From Planococcus rifietoensis (lineage in GTDB: Bacteria > Bacillota > Bacilli > Bacillales_A > Planococcaceae), in the NCBI RefSeq assembly GCF_001465795.2, contig NZ_CP013659.2:1940501-2004500 (forward strand): DNA of 64,000 nucleotides, read 5' to 3'. Under the pieces are notes generated by a model. That model did not search any database. It was given only the letters and a program-made list of their open reading frames with translations, and was not told where the DNA came from. Below, one piece after another: positions 22,023 through 30,739 of the stretch. Both the position numbers and the translations under genes were made by a program. How positions within the stretch are numbered: the first letter of the stretch is position 1; every line of letters begins with the position of its first letter.

Positions 22023-22060
22023 AAAAAAAAGCCGCAAGGAATTTCTTCCCTGCGGCTTTC
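22023..22060 (-). terminator. Terminator after yitW
   Basis: AAGCCGCAGGGAAG / ..TTCCTTGCGGCTT stem with T8 on the minus strand. It overlaps the upstream edge of the clpB promoter region. Confidence 0.92.
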
Positions 22061-22071
22061 TGCTATTTCTT

Positions 22072-22380
22072 TTATCGAACGCCGAGCGCCATTTTGGCAT
22101 AGCGCGACATATGGTCTTTGCTCCAGACAGGCTGCCAGACGATTTTTACATCGACTTCTTCAACTTCCGGCAATTCATACAAGGATGTTTTTACCATCTG
22201 GACGATTTGCGGCCCCATTGGGCATCCCATAGAAGTGAGTGTCATCGTGACCACACAGAAACCATCTTCGGATAATTCTACATCATATACAAGGCCCAAA
22301 TTGACGATATCAACACCTAGTTCTGGGTCGATGACATTTTCCAATGCGCCTAATAGATAATCTTTTGTTTCTTGATCCAT
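22072..22380 (-). CDS. yitW: MIP18-family iron-sulfur assembly factor YitW
   Basis: 102 aa DUF59/PaaD-like (SufT/MIP18) protein thought to help Fe-S cluster delivery. Typical motifs: VIDPELGVDIVNLGLVYDVEL (17-37) and the conserved cysteine in MTLTSMGCPMGP (about 47-58). ATG at 22380 follows AGGAGGG. Minus-strand neighbour of yitV, as in B. subtilis yitUVW. Confidence 0.9.
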   Translation of the reverse strand: MDQETKDYLLGALENVIDPELGVDIVNLGLVYDVELSEDGFCVVTMTLTSMGCPMGPQIVQMVKTSLYELPEVEEVDVKIVWQPVWSKDHMSRYAKMALGVR

Positions 22381-22448
22381 TCGGAATCCCTCCTTTTCCT
22401 GTTACTGCTTATCTTACCAAACATCACTGCGAAATGAAATCGACTTGC

Positions 22449-23216
22449 TTATTCGCTTAATCGGTCGGCAATCCAAGCCGTTGCAGAAAGCATTCCTTTG
22501 CGGCTGACCGCGTGCGCAGCTTCGGTTTCTTTCATGAATGCCAGCCGTTCAGGATAGGCGGCATAATCCTGCTGCAATGCATGGAAAAGCCGGTTGGTCG
22601 GTTCAAAAGGAACAGTCGGGTCTTTTACACCATGCCAGAAAAAGACTGGGCGTCCGCCAAAGGATTGACGGTTCAAACTGATATCAAAACGGGACAGGGC
22701 CTGAAGCATGCCTTCGCGTTCCTCATCTGTGAGCGGCAAGTCAAAACCGCGCGACTCGTATTGGCGCATTTGCGCTTTCGCAAGCTCCACGTAATTTCCG
22801 GAACCCATCATGACAGCCGCCGCTTTGATCCACGGATGGGCCGTCAATGCACCGAGCGTGGTGATGCCGCCCATCGATGTTCCTCCGACAGCCGGTTCTC
22901 CACTAATTAGCTGACGCTTGTGCAATTCGTTATGCAAAAAGCCCAGTTCTTCGATAGACGTCAAAACGATTTCCCAAAAGCGCAGGCTGATCTGGACCTC
23001 ATCAAGCGATTGATCCCGCTCCCCGTGAAGCAATGCATCCGGCAAGATGACACGGACCCCTTTTTTAGCCCATTGCCAGGCATAATGCAAATTATGTTCC
23101 TTTGCACTCGTATGCCCGTGCAAAAAAATAACGGTCGGCAACGGACCACCTTCGTGGCCTTCAGGTGTTATATGTAAGATCGGGATATTCCCCCATAATT
23201 CGTTCGCTACTTTCAT
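22449..23216 (-). CDS. yitV: Alpha/beta hydrolase YitV
   Basis: 255 aa. Alpha/beta-hydrolase fold: oxyanion segment VIFLHGHTSAKEHN near the N-terminus, nucleophile elbow GGTSMGGIT (G-x-S-x-G), Asp region FFWHGVKDPTVPFEP and a late His (AAHAVSRKG). Substrate unknown; resembles esterase/dipeptidyl-peptidase-like YitV. ATG at 23216 with GAGGAG 8 nt upstream is chosen over the GTG nine bases earlier, which would be too close to the ribosome site. Confidence 0.87.
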   Translation of the reverse strand: MKVANELWGNIPILHITPEGHEGGPLPTVIFLHGHTSAKEHNLHYAWQWAKKGVRVILPDALLHGERDQSLDEVQISLRFWEIVLTSIEELGFLHNELHKRQLISGEPAVGGTSMGGITTLGALTAHPWIKAAAVMMGSGNYVELAKAQMRQYESRGFDLPLTDEEREGMLQALSRFDISLNRQSFGGRPVFFWHGVKDPTVPFEPTNRLFHALQQDYAAYPERLAFMKETEAAHAVSRKGMLSATAWIADRLSE

Positions 23217-23352
23217 GCGCTTCACTCCTCACCCTAAATCCTACCAATTTTTTTCTGTTCCCGCAAATTCCGGCATTGCCGTCAGGTTTTTTTGACGGAT
23301 AGCCTCTATTATCGCTAAACTGAAGGTAGATAGAAGGGAGCCGGATTTTTAT

Positions 23353-24165
23353 ATGAAACAACATTTAATCGTACTCGACTTGGACGGAACATTATTGACC
23401 GACCAAAAAGTCATTTCACCTAAAACCAAGACTATTTTGAATCAAGCTCAACTAGCAGGCCACCAGGTCATGATTGCGACTGGGCGCCCATACCGCGCAA
23501 GCGAAATCTATTACCGCGAACTTGGCCTCAACACGCCGATTGTCAATTTCAATGGAGCTTTTGTCCATCACCCGAATGACGAACGCTGGGGGCTCCACCA
23601 TACGCCGATCGGCTTGGATGTCGTACACGAAGTCGTCGAATCGATGCACGCTTTCGATTTCCACAACATCGTCGCGGAAGTATTGGATGATGTGTATGTC
23701 CACCACCATGATGAGAAACTGATGGACATTTTCAGTTTCGGTGACCCTAGCATCACCACGGGAGATTTGCGCAATTATTTAAAGACTGATCCGACGTCGA
23801 TGCTTATCCACGCACCTTACGAAAAAGTCCACGCCATCCACGACCACCTTTCGGAAGTGCATGCGGAAGTCATTGACCATCGCCGCTGGGGCGCACCGTG
23901 GCACGTTATTGAAATTGTCCGCTCTGGCATGAACAAAGCTGTCGGCATCGACCGTGTCTCAAAATCATTGGGCATCGCGAAAGAGCATATCATCGCATTT
24001 GGCGATGAAGACAACGATCTGGAAATGATCGACTTTGCGGGAGTCGGTGTTGCCATGGGCAATGCCATTTCCCCTCTGAAAAATATCGCCAACGAGATCA
24101 CCCTGACGAATAATGAAGACGGCATCGCTGAATTGCTGATGGACCGCTTGAAATTGAAACTTTAA
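23353..24165 (+). CDS. yitU: HAD-family phosphatase YitU (Cof type)
   Basis: 270 aa HAD IIB phosphatase. Motif I DLDGTLL with nucleophile Asp9 and acid/base Asp11; motif II Thr in MIATGRPYRAS; motif IV GDEDNDLEMI. B. subtilis YitU is linked to flavin-precursor dephosphorylation; the substrate here is inferred only. ATG at 23353, AAGGGAG upstream. Followed after 13 nt by a degV-family gene, likely one operon. Divergent from yitV. Confidence 0.92.
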   Translation: MKQHLIVLDLDGTLLTDQKVISPKTKTILNQAQLAGHQVMIATGRPYRASEIYYRELGLNTPIVNFNGAFVHHPNDERWGLHHTPIGLDVVHEVVESMHAFDFHNIVAEVLDDVYVHHHDEKLMDIFSFGDPSITTGDLRNYLKTDPTSMLIHAPYEKVHAIHDHLSEVHAEVIDHRRWGAPWHVIEIVRSGMNKAVGIDRVSKSLGIAKEHIIAFGDEDNDLEMIDFAGVGVAMGNAISPLKNIANEITLTNNEDGIAELLMDRLKLKL

Positions 24166-24178
24166 AGGAGGAAGATCC

Positions 24179-25030
24179 ATGAGATTATTCGCAGATAGCG
24201 CATCTGATTTACCGAAAGCTTTTTTCGAACAGGAACACGTCGTCCTGTTCCCTTTGCGCGTCCATATCGGAGACGCTGAGTACGAAGACATTCGGACCAT
24301 CGATTCCATGAAAGTCTATGATGCCATCCGCTCCGGCGTCCATCCGAAAACATCTCAAGCCTCTCCAGAAGAAATGCTTAAGGCATTCGAACAATTGGCG
24401 AAAGATAAAGAAGACGGATTCTACATCGCCTTTTCCTCGGAATTGTCCGGAACCTATGCGACAGCCGTCATGGTGGCAGACCAAGTACGAGAAGAATACC
24501 CGGACTTGAACTTGACGATTGTCGATTCCAAAGCAGCTTCACTCGGCTACGGACTGCTCGTCAAAGAAGCCGTAAAATTGCGCAATGCCGGTGAAAACCA
24601 TGATGCGATCATCCAAAAAGTGCGTTTCAAGGCCGACCATCTCGAAAGCTTGTTCACGGTTGAAGATCTGGATTACATGGCGAAAGGCGGCCGCATTTCA
24701 AAAGGCAGCGCATTCGTCGGCGGCTTATTGAATATCAAGCCTTTGCTTCATGTTGAAGACGGCAAGCTCGTACCGATCGAAAAATTGCGTGGCCGCAAAA
24801 AAGTCCTCAAGCGGATGATCGAGCTGATGAAAGAACGCGGCAGTAATTTGGATCAGCAAGTGATTGCCATCAGCCATGCCGATGACTTGGAGTTTGCGAA
24901 CGCACTGAAAGATGAAATCGAAGCTGCCTACAACCCGAAAGAAATCGAAGTTCACATGGTCGGTTCCGTGATCGGCGCCCATACTGGACCTGGCACGCTC
25001 GCCTTGTTCTTCTTTAATAAAACCGATTGA
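24179..25030 (+). CDS. yitS: DegV-family fatty-acid-binding protein (YitS-like)
   Basis: 283 aa. N-terminal MRLFADSASDLPKAFF and the KTSQASPEEML and FSSELSGTYATA segments are typical of the DegV/FakB fold, which binds a fatty acid so that a FakA kinase can phosphorylate it. The C-terminus HMVGSVIGAHTGPGTLALFF is diagnostic. AAAGGAGGAAGATCC precedes the ATG. A second DegV-family gene is at 56.7 kb. The symbol follows gene order with yitU. Confidence 0.88.
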   Translation: MRLFADSASDLPKAFFEQEHVVLFPLRVHIGDAEYEDIRTIDSMKVYDAIRSGVHPKTSQASPEEMLKAFEQLAKDKEDGFYIAFSSELSGTYATAVMVADQVREEYPDLNLTIVDSKAASLGYGLLVKEAVKLRNAGENHDAIIQKVRFKADHLESLFTVEDLDYMAKGGRISKGSAFVGGLLNIKPLLHVEDGKLVPIEKLRGRKKVLKRMIELMKERGSNLDQQVIAISHADDLEFANALKDEIEAAYNPKEIEVHMVGSVIGAHTGPGTLALFFFNKTD

Positions 25031-25044
25031 GGAGTGGACTATTG

Positions 25045-26376
25045 ATGAAAAAAGTGATTATAGTCGGTGCGGTAGGCGGCGGTGCAACTGCAGCGGGTCA
25101 ACTACGTTTCTATGACAAGGACATGAGCATCACGGTATACGACCGGGATTCGACAATGTCCTATGCTGCTTGTGGAACACCGTATGTCATTGGCGAGGTC
25201 ATTGAAGATGAGACTTCGATCCTGATGGCCGACCCGGAACAGTTCCAGCAAAAACGCAATATCGATGTCAGGCTCGAACACGAAGTTGTGGAAATTCTCC
25301 GGCCGGAGAAAAAAATTCGCGTCCGCAACTTAAAGACTGGCGACGAATTCCACGATTCCTATGACGCGTTGATTTTGTCTCCGGGCGGCAGCGCCATCAT
25401 GCCGGATATTGAAGGCTCACAGAACAGCCATGTATTTACGCTGCGCAGCTATGGCGATATGCAAGCCATCCATTCCTATATCCAAAGCGAAAAGCCCTCC
25501 CATTGCGTCGTTTCGGGTGCCGGATTCATCGGGCTTGAAATGGCTGAGAACCTTAAACATCTGGGGCTGGAAGTTGATATCGTCCATAAGTCGAGCGCCA
25601 TTCTATCGATTTTGGATGAGGATCTATCACAGCTTCTGCATGCGGAACTGGAGAAAAATGGCGTTGAAGTCCATACCGAAACCGTCATTGAAAAAATCGA
25701 TGATCGAAGCGTTCAGTTGTCCGATGGTAAGAATCTGGAAACCGACTTTATCATCATGAGCATCGGCTTGAAACCGAATACCGCACTCGCTGAAAATGCC
25801 GGCCTCAGCATCGGTGAAACCGGGGGCATTTGTACCAACGACTTTATGCAGACCGATGATGAATCGATTTATGCCATCGGGGATGCATCGGAGAATTTCG
25901 ACCTGATCACCGGAGACCCGAAACGTGTCCCGCTCGCTGTGCCTGCTCACCGCCAAGCTTTTCTTGTCGCACAGCATATCACCGGAAATCCCATTCCTAA
26001 AAAAGGGCTGCTCGGTACTTCCGCATTGAAAGTTTTCGGCTTGGATGCAGCGATGACTGGACTGACAGAAACAGCGATCAAAGAAAAAGGGCTTACCGCC
26101 AAAACGGTCAGCCATACCGGAAACTCGAACGCGGGCTATTACCCGGATCATGAAAAACTGACCTTAAAAGTCCATTATAACCCTGAAACCAGACAAATTT
26201 TGGGTGCACAATGCGTCGGAGGCAAGGGAGTCGACAAGCGCATCGATGTAATAGCAACTGCGATTTATGGAGGATTGACCGTCGATGATTTGCAGGCACT
26301 CGAACTATGCTACGCTCCTCCATTCTCTTCGCCGAAAGATCCAGTCAATATGATCGGCTATAAAGCATTTGACTGA
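25045..26376 (+). CDS. cdr: CoA-disulfide reductase
   Basis: 443 aa pyridine-nucleotide-disulfide oxidoreductase. FAD-binding GAVGGGATAAGQLR (8-21); the single redox cysteine Cys43 in YAACGTPYVIG matches the position in Staphylococcus aureus CoADR; NAD-binding VVSGAGFIGLEMAE about 155-170; C-terminal domain contains the YAPPFSSPKDPVN segment with the catalytic tyrosine of this class. Likely keeps coenzyme A reduced, relevant in Firmicutes lacking glutathione. ATG at 25045 with GAGGAG upstream; an in-frame TTG at 25027 overlapping degV is not used. Confidence 0.9.
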   Translation: MKKVIIVGAVGGGATAAGQLRFYDKDMSITVYDRDSTMSYAACGTPYVIGEVIEDETSILMADPEQFQQKRNIDVRLEHEVVEILRPEKKIRVRNLKTGDEFHDSYDALILSPGGSAIMPDIEGSQNSHVFTLRSYGDMQAIHSYIQSEKPSHCVVSGAGFIGLEMAENLKHLGLEVDIVHKSSAILSILDEDLSQLLHAELEKNGVEVHTETVIEKIDDRSVQLSDGKNLETDFIIMSIGLKPNTALAENAGLSIGETGGICTNDFMQTDDESIYAIGDASENFDLITGDPKRVPLAVPAHRQAFLVAQHITGNPIPKKGLLGTSALKVFGLDAAMTGLTETAIKEKGLTAKTVSHTGNSNAGYYPDHEKLTLKVHYNPETRQILGAQCVGGKGVDKRIDVIATAIYGGLTVDDLQALELCYAPPFSSPKDPVNMIGYKAFD

Positions 26377-26384
26377 CTGTTCAT

Positions 26385-26414
26385 TGAAAGTGCCTGGAAA
26401 CGGGCGCTTTTTTT
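26385..26414 (+). terminator. Terminator after cdr
   Basis: GAAAGTGCC / GGGCGCTTTTTTT hairpin (one G-U pair) with a T run. Confidence 0.8.
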
Positions 26415-26419
26415 CTTGC

Positions 26420-26458
26420 AAAAAAGGCTGTGGACAGGTAACTACCTGCTCACAGCCT
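26420..26458 (-). terminator. Terminator after the GH13-like gene
   Basis: AGGCTGTGAGCAGGT / ACCTGTCCACAGCCT stem followed by T6 on the minus strand. Confidence 0.92.
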
Positions 26459-26463
26459 GTTGA

Positions 26464-27915
26464 TTATTTATTTTGTTTTGCTGCTTCATCAGCTTTTCGC
26501 TGCTTGCCCTTTTTCCAAACAATCCATAAAAAGCCCATGAAAATCAAGTACATTAGCCCAAGCGTGACGATATACGCCGTATTCAGCCCTCGTTTTTCAG
26601 TAATATGGTAGGTTTCTACCAATTCGCGGTCCAAGGTGAGGCGGTACTGCCCGTCTTCATCCGGACGAACGATATCGCTTTCGAACAGCCCTCGCATTTC
26701 CATTCCTTCACCCACAACCTCTGGTGCCAAACTTAAACTTTTCGTTTCAGAAGAGTTATTAATGGCAATGACCCACGACTCTTCTTCATTTGAACGCTTA
26801 TACACCATCCAGCCCTCTTCTTCATAAAGCAGTTCCAATTCACCTGTACGCAATGCTTCAGATGAATTGCGCAATGAATTTAGATTGGTGATGTAGTCGA
26901 TCAATTCCTTTTCGACCGCCATGTCCAAAATTTGGTGCGATTCCGGCAACGCTTCGCCGTTCATCGCTGTTTCAGAACCATATTGGACGACCGGAATGCC
27001 CGGCATCGTCAATAATTGCGCAAATAGCATGCGCCAGCGTGTCGGTGGATAGCCTCTTGACTCGACGATGTCTGATGTAAAGCGTGAACCGTCAAGTGAA
27101 TCGACACGGATCAATTTGCCTTCTGTTTGTTGCATCAATTCAGGGATATCGGCCAAGGACTGGTCAAAATTGCGGTAGCTGTCGCGGAGCGTCTGTTCTA
27201 CGCCTTGTTGCACGACCGCATCAAATCCAGCCTGGTTCTCCATTTCTGCATCTGCCAATACGTAAAACCCTTCTTGCTGCTTCATGGCAGTGGAGAAGCT
27301 TTCTACAAATGAGGGGTCCAATTCCTCTGAATCTTGCAAACGAACTCCGTCTAATCCATATGTATCGCGAAAGTCACCGAACATTTCGATCAGGGCTTGT
27401 TGGACTTCTTCATTAGCTGTATCAAGCGCTAGCGTTTGGTCATCGTTTTCAGTAAACCAATCAGGATTTTCCTGTGCCCACTCATGATCCACGCTTACTT
27501 CTTGCGTCGGCAAGTCGACGATGACTTTCATGTCGCCTTCGTGCACTTCATCGACGAGCGACTGTAATTCTTCCGCCGTTCCGAAATGGCGTTCCAACTT
27601 ACTATAATCCAGCACTTGCCGCCCATCATAGCTTGCGGTCTGGAAGACTGGCCCAACTGACAGCACCGTAAAGCCCATATCCCGGACGTGCGCTAGTTCA
27701 CTTTCCATCCCTGAGAAATCACCGCCGCTGAACGATGCCGGATCGGTGGAATCCACTTCATAATCGTTCTGGATCTGTTTATTGAAATAGCGGTCTACGA
27801 GCACGTCATAGATGCTTTCGTCTTCAATTGTGCGGGTTTCTTCAGCTGCCACACTGGCTGTTGTCGGCAATAGCAATGCTGCTGCCAAAGCCCAAATTAT
27901 CGTTTTTCTCTTCAA
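26464..27915 (-). CDS. Membrane-anchored GH13 (alpha-amylase-like) protein, active site degenerate
   Basis: 483 aa. Signal peptide 1-24 (cut after SVAA), GH13-like barrel about 30-370, small beta domain, one C-terminal helix about 447-470 (AYIVTLGLMYLIFMGFLWIVW) and a basic cytoplasmic tail: an extracellular, membrane-tethered protein. The four GH13 regions can be traced but catalytic residues are altered: region I VIVDLPTQE (131-139) lacks the usual N-H pair; region II GVRLQ (190-194) has Gln where the nucleophile Asp belongs; region III VLADAE has Asp222 in place of the acid/base Glu; region IV DSLD (272-275) keeps Asp275 but has Leu for His. Possibly a sugar-binding pseudoenzyme. TTG start at 27915, AAGGAGGAG 7 nt upstream. 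Confidence 0.85.
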   Translation of the reverse strand: MKRKTIIWALAAALLLPTTASVAAEETRTIEDESIYDVLVDRYFNKQIQNDYEVDSTDPASFSGGDFSGMESELAHVRDMGFTVLSVGPVFQTASYDGRQVLDYSKLERHFGTAEELQSLVDEVHEGDMKVIVDLPTQEVSVDHEWAQENPDWFTENDDQTLALDTANEEVQQALIEMFGDFRDTYGLDGVRLQDSEELDPSFVESFSTAMKQQEGFYVLADAEMENQAGFDAVVQQGVEQTLRDSYRNFDQSLADIPELMQQTEGKLIRVDSLDGSRFTSDIVESRGYPPTRWRMLFAQLLTMPGIPVVQYGSETAMNGEALPESHQILDMAVEKELIDYITNLNSLRNSSEALRTGELELLYEEEGWMVYKRSNEEESWVIAINNSSETKSLSLAPEVVGEGMEMRGLFESDIVRPDEDGQYRLTLDRELVETYHITEKRGLNTAYIVTLGLMYLIFMGFLWIVWKKGKQRKADEAAKQNK

Positions 27916-28090
27916 TTCCGTACTCCTCCTTCAATGAGGCCAAGATGATGCTCACCCGGTCTATTTTATCAAACTCGCCTGTTTGCCGCTATGTCATCTT
28001 CGTGAAAGCGCAGCTGTTTATGCCTAGTTTCGTCCAAACTGTGAAATCCCTATGTGTAATGGCACAATTTTTTCTATTTCGATGACAATA

Positions 28091-28144
28091 CAAAAAACTG
28101 CACGTCATTTGTCAGTAAAAACCAACAAAGAACGTGCAGCTTTC
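28091..28144 (-). terminator. Terminator after yisL
   Basis: CTGCACGT / ACGTGCAG stem with a long loop, then T6 on the minus strand. Confidence 0.75.
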
Positions 28145-28164
28145 AATTGGATGCAACGGCCATT

Positions 28165-28539
28165 TTAAGCCATGAAGTTAAAGCCGACCGGCAATTTGAA
28201 GCCGAGGAATAAAGTCACGAGCAAGAATACTGCAAACAGTACCCAGAACAAGGTTACAGGCTTTTGCTTCTTGCCACGCACGAGCACCATTTCCATCATG
28301 CCGATGGTCAATAGTCCGAATAGGAATTTCAAGCCGTAAAGCATGGCGTCGTATGACGAATGCTCGATGAACAATGTCAGCCCGGTGATGATGATCAAAA
28401 CGTAGATCAGTCTCGTGATCATGTGGACGATTTTGCGCCCCTTGCTGTCGCGGTGCATAAATGCAGCCACGAGGAAAAGCACGATGCCCACTACCCACAT
28501 GGTAATGTGTAAATGTGTTGTATCAGTTAAAAATCCCAA
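28165..28539 (-). CDS. yisL: YisL-family membrane protein (DUF1516)
   Basis: 124 aa, four predicted helices with His-rich N-terminus (TTHLHITMWVVGIVLF) and motifs MITRLIYVLIIITGLTLF and GLKFLFGLLTIGMMEMVL typical of DUF1516/YisL. Function unknown. The start is TTG at 28539 with GAGGTG just upstream. Next to yisK as in B. subtilis. Confidence 0.85.
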   Translation of the reverse strand: MGFLTDTTHLHITMWVVGIVLFLVAAFMHRDSKGRKIVHMITRLIYVLIIITGLTLFIEHSSYDAMLYGLKFLFGLLTIGMMEMVLVRGKKQKPVTLFWVLFAVFLLVTLFLGFKLPVGFNFMA

Positions 28540-28607
28540 AAGCTCACCTCATTTAATATAGTCCCCTCAAGTTTACCACATGCAGGACAATTGGAAGTGA
28601 TTGTTCC

Positions 28608-29507
28608 TTATGACAAATGTGTAACGAGTGTACCGATTGACTGGATGGATACTTTGATCGTATCGCCCGCTTTCAAAAACTTCGGCGGATTAAATCCTTT
28701 GCCGACGCCAGCCGGTGTTCCGGTCAAGATGACATCGCCCGGTTCAAGTGCCACCGATTTGGAAATCTCTGCGATCAACTCATCCACGCGGCGGATCATG
28801 TTTTCCGTATTGCCATTTTGGCGCACTTCGTCGTTCACTTTCGTCACGAGGGACAGGTTCTGAGATTGCGGAATCTCATCCTTGGTTACCAAATATGGTC
28901 CCATTGGACAAGAGCCTGGCAAGCTTTTCCCTAGGAAATATTGCTGGTGTTTTTCCTGAAGGTCGCGAGCAGTCAAATCGAGCGCGATGGTATACCCGAA
29001 TACATGATCATAAGCCAGTTGTTTCGGGATCTTATGCCCTGCCTTGCCGATTACGACAGCTAGTTCGCCTTCATAGTCATACGAATCGGTGAGATCTGCA
29101 TGAACAGGAACTGTTTCTTCATCAGCAGCGACGGTATTCGGGGCTTTTGTGAAAACGACCATATCCGTCGGTGCCTGCCCGCCCATTTCTTCTGCATGGT
29201 CAGCGTAGTTCTTCCCGATGCAGATAAAGTTTTTCGGAGGTCTCGGGACAGGTGCCTGCCATTCGATTTCCGAAAAAGAGTGTTTGAATTGCTCAGGGGT
29301 TTCCGATTGGACAGCCGCCTCCGTCAATTTGCGGATCTGTTCCACAAACTCCATTCCTTGCGACACTCCATCAATCAGCTTATCCGGAAATTCCGGCAGT
29401 ACTTCCAGCTGCTCCTGGATGGCGAGGACATCCCACACGGCTTCTTCTTTTTTTACCTTTGGTCCAAAACGTTCTTCTCCTTGAAAGCGAAACGATAGAA
29501 GTTTCAT
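28608..29507 (-). CDS. yisK: Fumarylacetoacetate-hydrolase-family protein YisK
   Basis: 299 aa. N-terminal small domain, then the FAH fold from about residue 95 (FICIGKNYADHAEEMG) with metal-ligand acidic residues in SYDYEGELAVVIGKAG and the C-terminal GDVILTGTPAGVG signature. B. subtilis YisK has oxaloacetate decarboxylase activity and affects cell shape; whether this protein does is inference. ATG at 29507 follows AAGGAGTG. Confidence 0.88.
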   Translation of the reverse strand: MKLLSFRFQGEERFGPKVKKEEAVWDVLAIQEQLEVLPEFPDKLIDGVSQGMEFVEQIRKLTEAAVQSETPEQFKHSFSEIEWQAPVPRPPKNFICIGKNYADHAEEMGGQAPTDMVVFTKAPNTVAADEETVPVHADLTDSYDYEGELAVVIGKAGHKIPKQLAYDHVFGYTIALDLTARDLQEKHQQYFLGKSLPGSCPMGPYLVTKDEIPQSQNLSLVTKVNDEVRQNGNTENMIRRVDELIAEISKSVALEPGDVILTGTPAGVGKGFNPPKFLKAGDTIKVSIQSIGTLVTHLS

Positions 29508-29550
29508 TCGTCAAACACTCCTTTTCTGTGATTGCATTCATTATACACAT

Positions 29551-30732
29551 TCAGCGTTTTGAATTGTTGCTTTTTTCAAAATTATTTCCGTACGTCCAGC
29601 GACGCCAGATCATTTCGATCGGTCCCCGATCGAATTTGCTGAACCAAAGTTCTGCAAAGATCAATTGAACAACGAATATACCGACCGCAATCAAAGTCCC
29701 TGTCAACAGATCCACTTGGCCGTATAAGCCCAGGCCATAGGAATAGAAAATGCTCGTCGCGATAATCGATTGCGTAATGTAGATTGTCATCGACATCCTG
29801 CCCGCTTTGACTAGCGGTGATAAAGCCTTCAAGAACGTCATATTCAGCGACAATAACGCGATAATTCCCGCATAGCCTACCGCCACCAATGGGCCTCCAA
29901 ACATTTCCTGGACATATTGGAAAGCATAATTGGTGTCGAATAGATAAGGAGTCGATTTCAGCAACAAGCCTATTGCCAGCGAACTAAAGGTCAATATCAG
30001 CCACGTCTTTTTCTTATTGGCTACTTGTTCAATCATCTGCCACTTAGCCGCTGCTGCGCCCACCATCATTAATGGCAAGATGGTGACTACATAAATGATA
30101 AAACTGAATGGATTGTTGCCATAATACCAATCCGTCAGTCTCCTGCTGAAGATTTCAGCGAAATTCCCTGAGCCATATGCTGCAATGGACTGCTCGGCTT
30201 CCTGATAACCAATATAAATATTCGGATCTGCCATGACCGAAATAAACATAATGGCGGTGAACATCAAATGAGGCAATGTGTAGATCAGTAGGCCAAGTCC
30301 CAGAAGCCAGTTTGCCGGCAAACTGAGCATGCCGAGCAACAATAAGCCCATAAGTGCATAGGTAATTAAAATATCTCCATACCAAATAAAAAATGCATGA
30401 ATAATCCCAAATCCCAATAAAATTAATAGCCGCTTGATGGCTACCGGTAAAAATGGCTGCCCTTTTTCTTGAGCCCGCAAGAATTGCATCATCAAGCCAT
30501 ATCCGAACAACATTGCGAATAAAGGATAAAAACTGGCCTGGACAAAAATATCCAAGCCCGTGAAAATGGTTTGATCCATATTTCCGCTGAACCATTTATA
30601 CGGGTCGATATAAGATAAAGGCGTGTGGAAGGCCAGCATATTGATGAGCAGGATCCCGAGTAACGAAAATCCCCTCATCAAATCGATGGCGTCCACCCGT
30701 TCACGTAAAGAAATTGGTTGTAATTTCAACAT
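29551..30732 (-). CDS. DUF418 (YeiB-like) polytopic membrane protein
   Basis: 393 aa with about ten hydrophobic helices. Starts with RVDAIDLMRGFSLLGILLINM, the acyltransferase-3-like/YeiB N-terminal signature, and ends with the DUF418 domain including YITQSIIATSIFYSYGLGLYGQ and the FDRGPIEMIWRRWTYG tail. Often suggested as transport or envelope-modifying proteins; exact role unknown. ATG at 30732 follows AGGGGG with short spacing; another in-frame ATG at 30759 would overlap addA by 20 nt. Immediately downstream of addA, perhaps in the same transcript. Confidence 0.85.
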   Translation of the reverse strand: MLKLQPISLRERVDAIDLMRGFSLLGILLINMLAFHTPLSYIDPYKWFSGNMDQTIFTGLDIFVQASFYPLFAMLFGYGLMMQFLRAQEKGQPFLPVAIKRLLILLGFGIIHAFFIWYGDILITYALMGLLLLGMLSLPANWLLGLGLLIYTLPHLMFTAIMFISVMADPNIYIGYQEAEQSIAAYGSGNFAEIFSRRLTDWYYGNNPFSFIIYVVTILPLMMVGAAAAKWQMIEQVANKKKTWLILTFSSLAIGLLLKSTPYLFDTNYAFQYVQEMFGGPLVAVGYAGIIALLSLNMTFLKALSPLVKAGRMSMTIYITQSIIATSIFYSYGLGLYGQVDLLTGTLIAVGIFVVQLIFAELWFSKFDRGPIEMIWRRWTYGNNFEKSNNSKR

Positions 30733-30739
30733 AATCCCC

